Assembly (NCBI RefSeq): GCF_030272615.1
Contig: NC_081407.1
Location: 379,090,179-379,154,178, forward strand
Reading direction: 5' to 3'
Origin: Cryptomeria japonica
Lineage: Eukaryota > Streptophyta > Pinopsida > Cupressales > Cupressaceae
DNA: 64,000 nt
Part shown: positions 1 to 11,239 of the stretch, in pieces
Position numbering within the stretch: position 1 is the first letter of the stretch
Layout of the letters: the number at the start of each line of letters is the position of its first letter
Notes under the pieces: generated by a model
The model's input: the letters and a program-made list of their open reading frames with translations, nothing else
What the model was told of the DNA's origin: nothing
Databases searched by the model: none
Program-made: the position numbers and the translations under genes

Positions 1-328
1 ATAGCCCACCAATCCACCACCTTCTGCTTCTTCCCACGAGTGATCTCCATGCCCTTCCAAGCCTCACATAAATGGTCTATATAACTTTTTAGTGGTGGTT
101 TCTCAAACCATCATGTCCTTTCGAAAAGGTCACCTTTATTTAACATTTCATTTGTACAATTATACCTCTCTTTTAAGAGAGTTTTCATTAACATTAGTTA
201 CTAATCTTTCTTTAAGACAAAGGATAAAAATATCCTTTATTTTTATCACTCTTTTTCAATATAAAAATTTTATTTCATAACTTTATCTTCTCTTGGAGAA
301 AAGGTCACATAACAAGTAGTAGCAAATT

Positions 329-655
329 TTTATATTGGCATTTGGTATGAAAAAACATGAGATCAAATATATGTTTGGGTCGCTAACAGTGAAAGTCCCA
401 TGAGCAATAGGGTTGGTGTTTTAAAATTTTCTAGTGAAGGTAATCTAACATTGCTTGATGCAGACAATGCATCTATTTGGTCATTCAAGAGGACGATGAA
501 GTGAGGCCTAGTATGAGGCAAGTGTTGCAGATGCTAGAAGAGAACATGGATCCTTGAACTCCACATATTCCGAGCTCTACACTTAGGCCAACACACCGAA
601 GCAACACAAGTAGCTATAGTGATGGCAATGATACTAGTTAGAATAATGCATTCTA
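329..655 (+). pseudogene. Fragment of G-type lectin S-receptor-like kinase: lectin piece joined to kinase C-terminus
   Basis: Two widely separated parts of a lectin receptor kinase lie side by side. Positions 329-480 read as part of the B-lectin domain (YIGIWYEK, a stop, then YVWVANSESPMSN, and GNLTLLDADNASIW). From about 483, in another frame, comes the end of a kinase domain (IQEDDEVRPSMRQVLQMLEEN) and a Ser/Thr-rich tail with two or more stops. The tail closely resembles the C-terminus of the kinase at 19038-20090, so the two loci are probably paralogues. The rest of the extracellular part, the membrane segment and most of the kinase are missing, which implies an internal deletion at about 481-484. 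It is not expected to make a functional protein. Confidence 0.85.
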
Positions 656-2239
656 AAATGTAGAGTCAAATTATTGAAGCTTAAATGTTAACGATGCCTT
701 GTTTACCTAATTTAGTAAATTTATGTATGTAAGTATTCAATAAGTTTTGATTATTTTATTATTTAATAATATTATAAACATTATGTTATTAATTAAGTAT
801 TTTGATTTTTATATCTAAATGATTGTTAAACTTAAGCTCAATGTAATCAATTAATTTTATATTCAAGTAAAATTGACACATTGAAATAAATAAAATAGTT
901 TATATACACAATTATAATATTAATATACATTTATCTAAACCCTTTTAGCATATATATTCCATATATCTAAATTTTGTTACTATATATCTTAAATAAAATA
1001 TCTTAGTGTCAAAAATACTTCTTAACATTATAAAAATTAAATTAAATTGAGAAACAAATTTACACATCTTAAAAAGTTTATTGTGGTTTTCCATTTTATA
1101 TTGACTATGCCCGGGACAGTAAAGAGCTTAAGCACGATTCACCATTCACTGCCTCTACCCCATTGTCGCTTAACACCAATACAAGAGCTACAGTTGCCAT
1201 TTTCATTCGCAGCCTCGTCTTTGTTTGATTTTTATCCCCACCTTTCAAAGGACAGAGGTAATAAAAGGGCCAAAAATGAACCTGGGCTATCAATCTAACT
1301 AAACATGTAATCATTCACGGGCTTGGAAATCTCGAGTCCCTTTCCACTGAACATGTTTTTCCCTATTTTCATATTAACAAGACGACCTTTTTATAGAGAA
1401 ATTCGACGTATGGAAAAAGAAAAAAATTGTGCACAGTAGGGCCATATCACATGTGAGCTACAGCTACTTTTTTATTAGATAAGGTTTAGTATAAGTGATC
1501 TTAGTATCTTAATTTTGTTTCTAGTTTTTATCTTAAACATTTTAGCATTTAAAAAAAATAAAATTACAGTATATGAGTATTATTTTAAGTTCTTTGGTTT
1601 GTCTATTAATTAAATTTTTAAAAACAATATTTTACTTTTGTTTATCAAATTTCATTATTTCAACACTATCCTGATTGGGTACTCATTTTTTAACTATCCT
1701 ATATTATAAGTGGATAAATGTGAATTTAGTCATAACTCTATATCTAAGTATTTTATCTTGGCATGCAAGGTAGATGATAAATATTTAATTGTAAAAAGAC
1801 AAGGGAAGTCATTGATGTTTGATAAAATGGAAGAACCATCCAATAAAAATACCACCTAAGTAAATTATTTTTTTATATAAAAGTGTCCACATTTGATCAA
1901 GGATGAGAGCAATAATTCTTTGAAGAGGGAAGCATGCTACACCCTTAATCCTAGTGTGTGTATAGGGTTATAAGTTGTCATCATGTGACTACCTTAATAA
2001 TTAATTAAGTCATATTATCATTATTATATTCTTTTTTAGTAAATTAGGTTAGTCTAGGGATTATAAGTTGTTATCTAAGTTTTCTTGGGTAATATCCTAT
2101 GAAAAAGTAGTTACATGTAAGATGTATTGAGTCTTATTTGATCATAAGATAGCCTCATTGGAGATTTTTTTATTTTTAGCCCCTTGAGGTGACTTATTTT
2201 TAATTAGTGGTAAAACAAGTTTTAAAGGGACTCGAAACC
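656..2239. other. AT-rich spacer, no gene seen
   Basis: Very AT-rich sequence with only short chance open frames on both strands. A slightly more GC-rich patch lies at about 1105-1310 but matches no family I recognise. Confidence 0.6.
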
Positions 2240-3479
2240 CTTTACAAATGCATTGTGTTGGGATTTAAAATCCACTTACACAATGATGCTAGAAGATAGA
2301 GCACAGAACAATAACAACCAAACATCATCCAAACAATAGTAGAATAGATTTTTTACAAAATTAAGGCCATAGCCATAAATCGAACTAGCTCAAGGAGACA
2401 ACCATCTTAAACCTTGAATACAACAAGAAAAGCATAAAGAAAAATAAACTTTTAATCATCACTTTTCTTTGATGGAGAAGCATGAAACCTCTAGCTTCCT
2501 CAAGCTCCACCTCAATAGGAATAATAGAAGTAAAACTCAAAGCACCGCTCGAACAAAGGGCGGTAGAAATGCTCTTATCACATCTCCCATCTTCTCCTCC
2601 AACACACATCTCGACCTCTATAAGAAGATGAAAAGAATGACCAACAACCTACTACAAGAAATAAAAATATCCCACCAACATTCTCTCTACCTCAATAGGA
2701 AAAAAAAGGGTGGTATAAAAGAAAGGTGAGGGAAATATCTCCTTACAATTGATCCAAAAGTTGGAAGCAAAGATATCCAAAACATCCAAAATCCTAATAA
2801 CATGGGATTAAATAGATATATTACTCAATGAGCACTCCACCTCTAAAAGAATAAAATGAGCAAGAACCAAAGAAAACACCACCATATCCACCACTAAAAA
2901 AATAAAAACAAAAACCTAAAATTGGTCCAAAAGAAATAGTGGCCATAGTTTCAGTCAAAAGGGAAGGAAAAAAACCCTACGTCAACAGAAGAAGTTAGAG
3001 CACCCAAAGAAACCAAACGTGGAAAAACCAAGAGGGCAATATCTCCCTACCAACTCCTCCAAACAAAACCAATAGAAAACATGGTAAAATTAGAAGATAG
3101 GAAGAATAATATCATGCCCACCAAAACATAGCTCATCAAAAAGATATAAATGCCCAAAACCAAGTGAAGAAATCCATGGCCAGAACCAGCAACAGAGTAT
3201 TTGGCACAAATCAAAATTAGAACAATCATTACAAGTCTAGGAAGAAACATAGAAACCCTCTACAACATGATAAACCACAAGACATGCTCCACTAAAACCA
3301 CCACAACTCTCCTCACAAAAGCCCTCTCTAAAGAGGGAAGAGGACAAGAGAAACCCAAAATGATGTTTCAATCCCCACAGAATATAGAGCCCAATATTCA
3401 ACATCCTCAACTCCAACAATAAGCATAGAGAAACACCACCACGACAAAAAAAAGCCAGAGTATGCCCATCAAGATCTAC
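2240..3479. other. A-rich unidentified repeat-like sequence
   Basis: The plus strand is strikingly A/C-rich and the complement T/G-rich. Short phrases recur (for example AATATCTCC near 2730 and 3035, and CCTCAATAGGA near 2508 and 2690), which suggests an old interspersed or internally repeated element. Open frames in it are short and unlike known proteins. Copia A inserted at its right edge. Confidence 0.4.
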
Positions 3480-3484
3480 ATAAT

Positions 3485-4030
3485 TGTAAAATTTTTAACC
3501 TGACCTATCCTCTCTAAACCAGCTGATTAGCAAACAATAACAGCAAAGAGAATAAATTGCAAAATGAAATCACAATTCAGAATAAAAAAACAAAGTGCCT
3601 TGTTTTTTTTTTGGAATTGCACACACCAATTTCTTTATTGAAGCTTAATTAAAAAATTACATAGAGGTTGTATATATAAAGAATTTGTAGCCTAGAAGAA
3701 TTAATAATAACTGCAGTTCTAAATATATTCCTAGCATTGCATGGAAAGCTATTAAGGCTCTCAAACTAAAAAAACAAACAACTCCCTAAATTAAGGATAC
3801 AATAAGTGCATGCACATCATGCTTTATTTACTAAAAACAAACTCATACAAAAAACAAAACTAAAAACAATCCTAAAGATTAATGGATGCTGGAGTACATG
3901 CTTTATTTGCATGAATAAACAAAAACTGATTTAAACTAAAAATAGCTTATGCATGGTGATGAATGGATAGATTCATGTCCAAACTGGAGCTACATGGAGC
4001 TGCATGCTAAAGCAGCATCAATTATCAACA
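3485..4030 (-). repeat. Element A 3' LTR
   Basis: 546-bp terminal repeat, downstream end of the minus-strand element. It starts TGTAAAATTTTT and ends TTATCAACA. Its pair is at 8159-8703. The last pol codons run into its edge. Confidence 0.93.
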
Positions 4031-7000
4031 TACTTCCCCTTGATGCTGAGAGGGCTCACAATCTTATCTCGTAGTGCTATAAACTGAGCTTTCACAACCG
4101 CTTTGGTGAATATATCTGCTAGCTGATCCTGGGTGTTGATGTGCTTCAATTCAACATCCTTCTTCTACACCAAATCTTGTATGAAGTGATATTTCAAATC
4201 AAAATACTTTGTTCTGTTGTGATGAACCAAATTCTTAGCTAACTTGATGGCACTCACATTGTCACAATAAATTATTGTAGGCTGAATTTGTTTTTCTCCA
4301 ATTTCTTCCAAAACTTTTCTAAGCCAAAGAGCTTGTGTACTTGCTGAGGTAATTGCAACATACTCTGCTTTTGTATATGAGAGGGCAACAATACTTTGTT
4401 TTTTCGAGCTCCAGGTAATCAAACCAAAACCAAAAGAAAAACAATTTCCAGATGTAGATTTACAATCATCCATACTACTTCCCTAGTCTGAATCACTAAA
4501 GCCTACAAGATTGAACTTTTCAGACGAGTAGTAATGAATACCAAAACTTAAATTCCCTTTCACATACCTCAAAATCCTCTTGGCTGCCTTCATATGTATT
4601 TCAGATGGATTTGTCATATACCTTGAAACAAGTGAAACTGAATAGGCAATATCAGGCCTCGTGTGGATTAGAAACATCAAGCTCCCCACAATACTTCTAT
4701 AAGTTGTCTCATCAACTAAATCAGCACCATCATCTCTACATAGCAAAACTCCATGAGCACTTGGAGTGGAGGCAAGGTTACAATCAGTCATATTAAATTT
4801 CTTCAGCATATCCTGTGCATACTTTGTTTGACAAATGAAAATCTCATCCTTACTTTGATAAACCTCCATTCCTAGAAAATATTTCATCAAACCAAGATCT
4901 TTCATCTCAAATTCTTTCATCATAGTAGCTTTGAATTCATCTTTCATCTTAGAACTACTACCCATATACAAAAGATCATCAATATACAAACTTATGATGA
5001 GAATATCAGTACCTTCTTGTTTGTAGTAAAGGGTAGGATCACTCTTACTTCTTTGGAAGCCATTCTCCTAAAAGTATCCATCAATCCTGGCATACCACGC
5101 TCTTGGTGCTTGCTTAAGGCCATACAAAGCCTTCTTCAATCTGTAAACAAGATGCTCTTTTCCTTCCACTTCAAAACCTTGTGGCTGCTCCACATATACT
5201 TCCTCTTCTAAGTATCCATTCAAGAAGGCATTTTTCACGTCCATATGATGTATGCTCCACTTCTTCTGAGCTGCTAATGAAATCAGCATTCTTATGGTCT
5301 CTTATCTTGCTACTAGAGCAAATGTCTCTTCATAGTCAATTCCATACTTTTGTGTGAAGCCTTTAGCAACTAATCTTGCCTTGTGTCTTTCAACACTCCC
5401 ATCACTGTTAAACTTGGTCTTGTAGACCCATTTGTTGCCAATCTTTTTCTTCTCATGTGGGAGTTCTGTTAACTCCAAGTGTCATTCTTGTGAATGGAAT
5501 CCATCTCTTCTTCCATGGCTTTCACCCAAACTTCATTAGTACATGCATCTTCAAAACATGATGGTTCAAAATCAGCCTTGGCTAATAAAGCAAAATTCAC
5601 TATCTCACCTATTGGGTTTTCTTCATGTACTTGATTTCCACTCTTCTAGTAGATATCACTCAATCTCCTTACCTTCCTTGTAGAACTTGGAGAAGAAGTT
5701 GGACTTGAACTTGGTACTAAAGAACTTGATGAAGGATTGCTTGGTGGAGTTAAACCAGTGGATGTAGAAACATTAGTTGGTTGCTCATGATCAATATCAG
5801 AAATTATATCATCATTCAAAATAGATTTTGGCTTCTCAACATGTCCTTTTTGATGACCATAAACTCTCCCTTCATCAAAAATCACATCTCTTGAGACAAT
5901 AAGCTTGTTAGTGAGGGGATTATACAATCTATAAGCCTTGATTTTCTCACTATATCCAATAAAAATACATGACTCACTCTTTGCATCTAACTTCTGTCTA
6001 TTTTGATCAGGTACATGCACATAAGCCAAACAACCAAAACTTTGAAATGATTAACATTAGGCCTTTTTCCATACCAAGCTTCATAAGGAGTCATCTTTTC
6101 TAGTGCACTGGTGGGGCTATAGTTGAGGATGTATACCGTTGTAGCAACTGCATCTCCCCAATAAGAATTGCTCAATCCCTTGGTTTGTAACATGCACCTT
6201 GCCATTTCAACCATAGTACAATTCTTTCTTTCAGCTACCCCATTTTGTTGAGGTGTGTATGCAGTAGTAAGTTGCCTCTTGATGCCATTAAAATCACAAT
6301 AACTTTGGAAATCCTTTGAACAAAACTCTCCTCCATGATCAGTCCTTAAACATTTGATCTTGCACCCTTTCTCATTTTCCACAAGGAATTTAAACTTCTT
6401 GAATGTATCCAAGGCTTCATCTTTGGCCTTCAAAAAATATACCTAACAATTTCGTGAGTAATCATCAATAAAAGTGATGAAATATGATGACTTACCCAAA
6501 CTCTTAGTCTGCATAGGACCACATATATCTGAATGAACAAGCTGAAGTGGGTGATGAGCCCTCCATGCATTTCCCTTTGGAAACTTTTCTCTTGCATGAT
6601 TTCCTTTAGCACAACCTTCACAAACCTCCTTGTGTTCCTCAACCTTGGGCAAACCAGAAACTAATGCATGCGAGGTTAGAAACTTCAAACTATGAAAATT
6701 TAAATGCCCATACTTGGGATGCCATAACCAACTTGAATCCTCATAAGCCATATTTGCCAAACTGTTGTTATGTTCACCAAACCTCAAGGGGAACATCCTA
6801 TTTCTTGTCATAGGAACAACAATGATCACCCTATTATCCTTACTCTTATCATAGATAGTACAAGTCTTATTCTCAAAGACTACTTTATAATTTTTCTCAC
6901 ATAGCTGCCCAACACTTAACAAATTATGCTTCAATTGTAGAGTATAATAAATATCATGAATACTCTTTATACCTTCTTTTGTTTGGACCTCCATAGCTCC

Positions 7001-7225
7001 TTTGGCAGCAACCTCCAATGATTTATCATCACCAAGTTGGATCTTGGATTTGAAACTTCCATCCTTTGTTGAGAACAACTTCTCATTCCCTGTCATATGG
7101 TTAAAGCATCCAAAATCTAGGTACCAAACATCTTTACTAGTATTTTCACCCTTGGCTTAAGATAAAAATAAGTGATCAGGAGGATTCTCACTACTTTCTT
7201 GAGCATAGTTAGCACTTTTACCTTC
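4020..7225 (-). pseudogene. pol: Element A pol: protease, integrase, RT, RNase H (broken)
   Basis: Minus-strand Copia polyprotein read in several open pieces. The protease reads WYLDFGCFNHMTG where the family has D-S/T-G, so the active-site triad is altered (DFG). Integrase has a His/Cys zinc region near 6600-6700 and keeps HSD, TDHGGE and VAERKN as its three acidic positions. RT shows [12 protein letters not shown] and [11 protein letters not shown], then the YIDD catalytic motif at about 4980. RNase H has SKKQSIVALS, and the tail reads QLADIFTKAV before ending at the LTR. In-frame stops occur near 4480, 5070, 5645 and 6440, so no full-length enzyme can be made. Confidence 0.9.
4033..4041 (-). 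other. Element A polypurine tract
   Basis: On the minus strand this reads AAGGGGAAG, directly inside the 3' LTR. This is the expected primer for plus-strand DNA synthesis. Confidence 0.8.
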
Positions 7226-8089
7226 TTTCAATCTGCATTCTCTTTCAAAGTGGCCATACCTATTACAATGGTAACATTGAACATTTCTCTTATCAAATCT
7301 GCCTCTACCTCTTCCTCTGAAACCACCACTTCCTCTTGAGACACCTCTTCCTCTACCTCTTGAAGAATTTTGGCTTTTCCCTTTACCTTGGTCTTAATTG
7401 ATTTTGGCACTACTGCTGCTTCCATCTTCATTTTTTGTGATTAACAATTTAGAGGAAAACACTTTCTCTACACCTTCAAAAGAATCTTTCAATCTTTCTT
7501 CATGAGACATCAGGGATTCAACCAGTTGATCAAACTGTAGTTTTGTCAAATCCTTGCTTTCTTCTATGATTATTGCTACATGATTCCATCTGGGTGTCAA
7601 AGATCTCAACACCTTTTTAATCAAAACTTCGTTGCTTACAACTTCCCCAAGTGTAGCCATTTTATTGACCACATCTTTGACTCTGACACAATAATCACTT
7701 ATACTTTCAACTTCTCGCATCTTCAAATTCTCGAACTCTCACTTCAATGTCTGAAGCTTGACCACTTTAACTTGATCACTACCCTGGTAAGCTTTTTGTA
7801 GAGTCTTCTAGGCATCTTTGGTAGTTGTTGCTCCTGATATTGTTGGAAATAAGCTCTTATCAAGAGCTATCTGAATGTGAAACAAAGCTTGAGCATTCTT
7901 TTTCCTTGCTTTCTTTCTTGCTATTCTATCATTGGCTGTAAGGGCATTCCAATCAGCTGGCTCTTCATAACTTGATTCAATAATCTCCCACAAATATTTT
8001 CCAATCAAAAAGGTCAGCATCTTAATGCACCAATAATCATAATCATTCCCATCAAATTCTGGAATGGTCATATTGTTAGAATTCGACAT
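7226..8089 (-). pseudogene. gag: Element A gag (capsid and zinc knuckle), broken
   Basis: Starts at the ATG ending at 8089 (MSNSNNMTIPEFDGNDYDYW), a typical Copia gag N-terminus with the F-x-G-x-x-Y-x-x-W pattern. The middle (VKDVVNKMATLGE, LTPRWNHV) is the retrotransposon gag domain. A Gly/Arg-rich stretch leads to a CCHC knuckle, CYHCNRYGHFEREC, near 7245-7285. The product would package the RNA. In-frame stops near 7808, 7740 and 7394 break it. Confidence 0.88.
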
Positions 8090-8144
8090 GATTAACTTTG
8101 GTGAAATTCCAACAATAAAACTTTAACCCAAAACAATTTTACCT

Positions 8145-8156
8145 GCTCTAATACCA
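8145..8156 (-). other. Element A primer-binding site (iMet tRNA)
   Basis: On the minus strand this reads TGGTATTAGAGC, one base from the usual plant Copia site TGGTATCAGAGC. It lies 2 nt inside the 5' LTR. Confidence 0.85.
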
Positions 8157-8158
8157 CT

Positions 8159-8703
8159 TGTAGAATTTTGAACCTAACCTATCCTCTCTAAACCAACTGA
8201 TTAGCAAACAATAATAGCAAAAAGAATAAATTGCAAAAATAAATCGCAATTCAGAATAAAAAACAAAATGTCCAATTTTTTTTTTGGAATTGCACACACC
8301 AATTGCTTTATTGAAGCTTAATTAAAAAATTACATAGAGGCTGTATATATAAAGAAATTGTAGCCTAGAAGAATTAATAATAACTGTAGTTCTAAATATA
8401 TTCCTAGCATTGCATGGAAAGCTATTAAGGCTCTCAAACTAAAAAAACAAACTACTCCCTAAATTAAGGATACAATAAGTGCATGCACATCATGCTTTAT
8501 TTACTAAAAACAAACTCATGCAAAAAAAAAAACTAAAAATAATCCTAAGGATTAATGCATGTTGGAGTACATGCTTTATTTGCATGAATAAACAAAAACT
8601 GATTTAAACTAAAAATAGCTTATGCATGGTGATGAATGGATAGATTCATGTCCAAACTGGAGCTGCATAGAGCTGCATGCTAGAGCAGCATCAGTTATCA
8701 ACA
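8159..8703 (-). repeat. Element A 5' LTR
   Basis: 545-bp copy of the terminal repeat. It should carry the element's promoter and starts transcription leftward. Followed by the ATAAT target duplication. Confidence 0.93.
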
Positions 8704-8714
8704 ATAATGTATAG

Positions 8715-9075
8715 CCAGGGTCTGGCCGGGCTTAACCGACAGACTCGAAGCTCTGACTTTCGATCAAAACGTTTACAATTCCGTTTACAATTATGTTTTT
8801 GTTTCCTGGCATCTCCCTAACAGTTATCACTATCACAGTTAAGTATAAACTTGTTTTTCAAAAATCTGTCTCCCACCCACCCAGAAGTCACAGTCATATT
8901 TGACATTTGTATCTCCTGCCTACTGTCCAACTGACCAAGCCATTTAAAAGGTAAACCTAGCACCCTGTAAATGCTCTATTTGTGAAGGAGATGAAAGACA
9001 ACACAGTTAATGTATGCAACACAGGCAAGGAAGTGTAGAAAAAGGTGAGGGTAGCGAGCATGTTGCCCTTGGGTG
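8715..9075 (+). repeat. Left arm of a ~360-bp inverted repeat
   Basis: Nearly the whole segment matches the reverse complement of 16348-16704 at roughly 85-90% by eye. Shared phrases include CTGGCATCTCCCTAAC, TTAAGTATAAACTTG and GCGAGCATGTTGCCCTTGGG. Copia A inserted just outside the outer end. The nature of the repeat (terminal inverted repeat, or two dispersed copies in opposite orientation) is unresolved. Confidence 0.85.
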
Positions 9076-11238
9076 AGGCTTTCATCATATGGTTTTTTTC
9101 TAAGCTGGTTTTTTTCTTATTATAGAAATTGGCATGAAATTGTAATTTAAAAAAATAAATATTTTTTAGAAAGCCTCTCCACGAGACTCGGCCTTATTAC
9201 ATTTTTACATTTTTATGATTGTGATAAACTCTTTTGACAAATGAAAAATGATAAAAATCAACAGTCTATATCATTTAGATCCTCTTGCATAACATATCCA
9301 ACAATTTGGAGGTTGATATCCAAAATCAGCTCAATCACTTCAAAAGAAACTCCTATTAATTTCCACTAACAAATACCTACTTTTCAGCCATTCATTTTAG
9401 GGTTGGGAGAAATTGCTTGGATGTGCCCTACTTTTTAAAAAATTTAATCTCTTTTAATTTTGAGTGCTAGTTGTTTCTCCAATGAAGAGTTTACTGCATT
9501 CTCCAAATTTCTTTCACAATCTCTTTGATTTGGCATTTTGACTTGGACTTCTAGTTGTTTCTCTATTTTTCAAATTTAGAGTTTCAGTTGTTTCTCTATT
9601 TTTCAAATTTAGAGTTTCAGTTGTTTCTTTATTTCTCAAATTTAGAATGTCAGCTATTTCTCTATTTGTCAATTGTTTTCTTAATATTTCTTCTTAACTA
9701 TGGTTTAGAATGTTAAATATTTCATTTAGTGAATTTTTTGTTTCTTAGAAATCTTTTAATTAAATCTATGTTAATGTGGAGCATCAGTTATTTATCTTGT
9801 GAAATCCACTGTATTTCACAAACATCATCTGTTTTATTTTCTGTTCTCTAGTGAAATTCATTGATTTCACAAATCGCATCCTTTTACTTTCTGAGATTGG
9901 AGTGTTTATTAAATTAATGTACAAATATAATCTAGGTAGACTATAATTTTCATAGAAATATTTGTATATATTTATTTGTATTAGTGTTTTGAGATTTGGT
10001 TTTCATTAAAATGTTCAAGGATAATACATATAAGAGAATAAATAATTTAATTTTTAAGTATATTTAATTTCAATTAATCAAAATGAACAAGAGACACTTT
10101 AACATTAAATAGGGAGATTTCATATTGTTCTTTTTTCACTATTTTTGAAAGGAATTAATTTTTTTTTAGTTATTTTCCTTTCCATTAGATAATGATATAG
10201 CAACACAGTTGAAATTTGAAAATAAGGAATGAGAGTGATTATTAAGAAATTATTTAGTATAACTAATACTTACTATATTCAAATTATTATGTCTAAAGGT
10301 TTCTAAAGTTGAAAAATTATAATATGATTTTACACAATGAGGCATCTCATGCATGATCAAGATGTGTGGAATGCCATAATTTTTCTATTCACATTACTAA
10401 GCTGGGTTTGCATGCACGCTTCCTCCATATGAAGTACTTTGATGGATTTTGCCAATCTAATTGTTGTAGAGGATTGATTAATCCTTATTCATGTCTTTGA
10501 TGCAATTTTTTTCTTCATGTGTCGAGGTTTTATCCTCTATCTTTTAATTCTTATATTAAAGTTTTGTTTTTCTTTACATTTAAGTTTTATTGTGAATTAT
10601 TTTGGGGATCACAAAAGAATTTTAATATATGTTTTATGGTCATTATTTGTTATTTGTAGATGGATAACCTTAAGGTAGCTTCCTTTAAGAAAACACAAAT
10701 CTAATTATGTTCTTTTGTGAGTGTTATGAATTTAATAATGTTATTGAGGCTCTATTTTCTTTCTTATGCTTGCAATCCTACAATGTTTCACCATCCTACA
10801 AATAATAATAATAATTATATATCAAAATAAGATTGTAATATGGTTGGCTCTTTTAGTTGATTTCTTACATAGAGGTGTGGTTGACTTGGATGATGATAGG
10901 GAAGTTGTCAAGATCTCAGTTCACTTTTTTTCTCATCAATACAAATGAATCCATCATGCTAGAAGTTTCTCAATAAATTAGCATGAATTCACTTTGCAAC
11001 CAAGCCAATCAAGATTTTAAGTTGTTTCTTATGCAATATTTTGTTATATTGCATAGTGAATCACATGATGAAATGGAAGGAATCATTTTATAATCCACCA
11101 CCCAATGGGGATATTTTAGAAGTTTTTTTTTTTCTAATTTTTGTTTTGATTTGTTGAAAATATACAATAAAATAAACTAATAATTTTTTTAGTCAAATCA
11201 ATATCTAGTGCAATGTCCCCATCTCCCCTATGCTCTCA
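9076..11238. other. AT-rich spacer, no gene seen
   Basis: AT-rich sequence without recognisable coding content. It contains the 33-bp tandem repeat listed separately. Confidence 0.55.
9551..9665 (+). repeat. 33-bp tandem repeat, ~3.5 copies
   Basis: The unit begins GTTGTTTCTCTATTT and recurs at 9554, 9587 and 9620 with few changes, then fades near 9665. Confidence 0.85.
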
Positions 11239-11239
11239 T

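Larger units (their letters stand above)
3485..8703 (-). mobile_element. Copia (Ty1-copia) LTR retrotransposon, element A, structurally complete but decayed
   Basis: Direct repeats of about 545 bp (3485-4030 and 8159-8703) begin TG and end CA and flank an internal region read on the minus strand. The 5-bp target duplication ATAAT is at 3480-3484 and 8704-8708. A primer-binding site matching plant initiator Met-tRNA with one mismatch lies 2 nt inside the 5' (right) LTR, and a purine tract abuts the 3' LTR. Domain order is gag, protease, integrase, reverse transcriptase, RNase H, as in Pseudoviridae/Copia. Several stops and a changed protease site show it is no longer autonomous. LTRs differ at roughly 5% of sites by eye, so the insertion is not recent. 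Confidence 0.95.

Noticed and set aside
1047-1314. Overlapping 83- and 69-codon frames
   Set aside because: Short, opposite-strand overlap, no motif or homologue recognised.
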